Shown in pieces: positions 6,023-6,455 of a DNA stretch of 6,455 nt. Position 1 is the stretch's first letter. Each line of letters begins with the position of its first letter. Under the pieces are notes generated by a model. It saw only the letters and a program-made list of their open reading frames with translations, was not told the DNA's origin and did no database searches. Source of the DNA: Ignavibacteriales bacterium (lineage in GTDB: Bacteria; Bacteroidota; Ignavibacteria; T3Sed10-11); NCBI GenBank assembly GCA_003560935.1, contig PWJF01000190.1, positions 1 through 6,455 of the forward strand, read 5' to 3'. Made by a program: the position numbers and the translations under genes.

Positions 6023-6455
6023 GAATACTGAAGTAAAGATCGATTCCTTGATCGATGAAATGACCCTTGTCGAGAAAGTCGGGCAGATGACGCAGGTAAC
6101 GATTCGGGTGATCTGCCAAACGGACGACGATGGAGATGTTATTCCTCCCGGTATAATTGATGAAGAGAAATTACACTACGCGGTTGTTGAGAGAAATGTC
6201 GGCTCGATATTGAACATACCGTTCCACGCATACACCGTTGATGAGCGGCATGACGTTATCACGGCAATTCAGGATATAGCTGTCAATCAATCCCGTCTGG
6301 GGATTCCGGTGCTCTACGGCATCGATGCTATTCACGGCGCAAACTATACGATGGATGCTACATTGTTTCCTCAATCGATCAATCTTGCCGCAACGTGGAA
6401 TACCGACTACGCTGAAGAAACGGGTCGCATTACTGCGCAAGAAGTGCGTGCATCC
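6015..6455 (+). CDS. GH3 family beta-glucosidase-type hydrolase, 5' part only
   Basis: This retaining exo-glycosidase typically removes terminal beta-glucosyl (less often beta-xylosyl) residues from oligosaccharides. The visible 147 residues hold the start of the GH3 N-terminal TIM barrel: DEMTLVEKVGQMTQ at 14-27, NVGSILNIP (61-69), GIPVLYGIDAIHGANYT with Asp104 and His107 of the GH3 D-x-x-HG signature, TLFPQSINLAATWN (116-129) and GRITAQEVRAS at the edge. The nucleophile Asp lies beyond the window. The start is uncertain: GTG 6015 gives a natural mature-type N-terminus but has no ribosome binding site and overlaps the preceding stop by 8 bases; TTG 6048 and ATG 6060 are inside the conserved domain. 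No signal peptide can be read from any of these starts, so the product is either cytoplasmic or has lost its export signal. The frame is open upstream to 5934 without an ATG. Family certain, start not. Confidence 0.85.
   Translation, partial: MNENTEVKIDSLIDEMTLVEKVGQMTQVTIRVICQTDDDGDVIPPGIIDEEKLHYAVVERNVGSILNIPFHAYTVDERHDVITAIQDIAVNQSRLGIPVLYGIDAIHGANYTMDATLFPQSINLAATWNTDYAEETGRITAQEVRAS

Overview
The window is a stretch of a bacterial carbohydrate-utilisation locus with every recognisable gene on the + strand. In order it holds: the 3' end of an AGE-family (cellobiose/mannobiose 2-epimerase-like) gene; a complete exported GH5 glycoside hydrolase; a complete 828-residue exported GH9 glycoside hydrolase; a decayed small-lipoprotein or GH3-like remnant; a complete GPH-family (MelB-like) sugar:cation symporter; a GH88-like lipoprotein gene reduced by internal deletion; and the 5' end of a GH3 beta-glucosidase-type gene that runs off the right edge. 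I see no tRNA, rRNA, CRISPR array, insertion sequence or convincing terminator. No gene-free stretch exceeds about 300 bases; the longest, 4052-4315, is occupied by the first remnant.

The spacing (32, 20 and 24 bases at the clear gaps, and an 8-base overlap at the GH3 start) and the shared strand suggest one transcription unit that begins upstream of the window. The likely scheme is this. Exported GH5 and GH9 enzymes cut a beta-linked glucan or mannan. The GPH symporter imports the short oligosaccharides. The epimerase converts the reducing-end sugar of a beta-1,4 disaccharide inside the cell, and GH3 removes terminal beta-glucosyl units. The GH88 remnant suggests that an ancestral version also handled unsaturated uronic-acid-capped oligosaccharides.

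The host cannot be fixed from the window. It exports enzymes as Tat- and Sec-type (lipo)proteins, so it is probably a diderm. The GH9 belongs to a type I associate with Bacteroidota-like and neighbouring phyla. However, good Shine-Dalgarno sequences precede several genes, which is less usual for Bacteroidales, and no SusC/SusD pair is present. An uncultured FCB-type lineage (Ignavibacteria- or Calditrichota-like) is a reasonable but unproven guess.

The most notable observation is the damage on both sides of the intact transporter. At 4044-4319 a lipoprotein gene has lost its start codon and carries two apparently compensating single-base indels in homopolymers. At 5747-6022 a lipoprotein signal and GH88 N-terminus are joined directly to a mid-protein GH88 motif. 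The downstream GH3 then begins with no export signal and no ribosome binding site. This is either real gene decay by deletion or a systematic assembly artefact, and the two can be told apart by read mapping.
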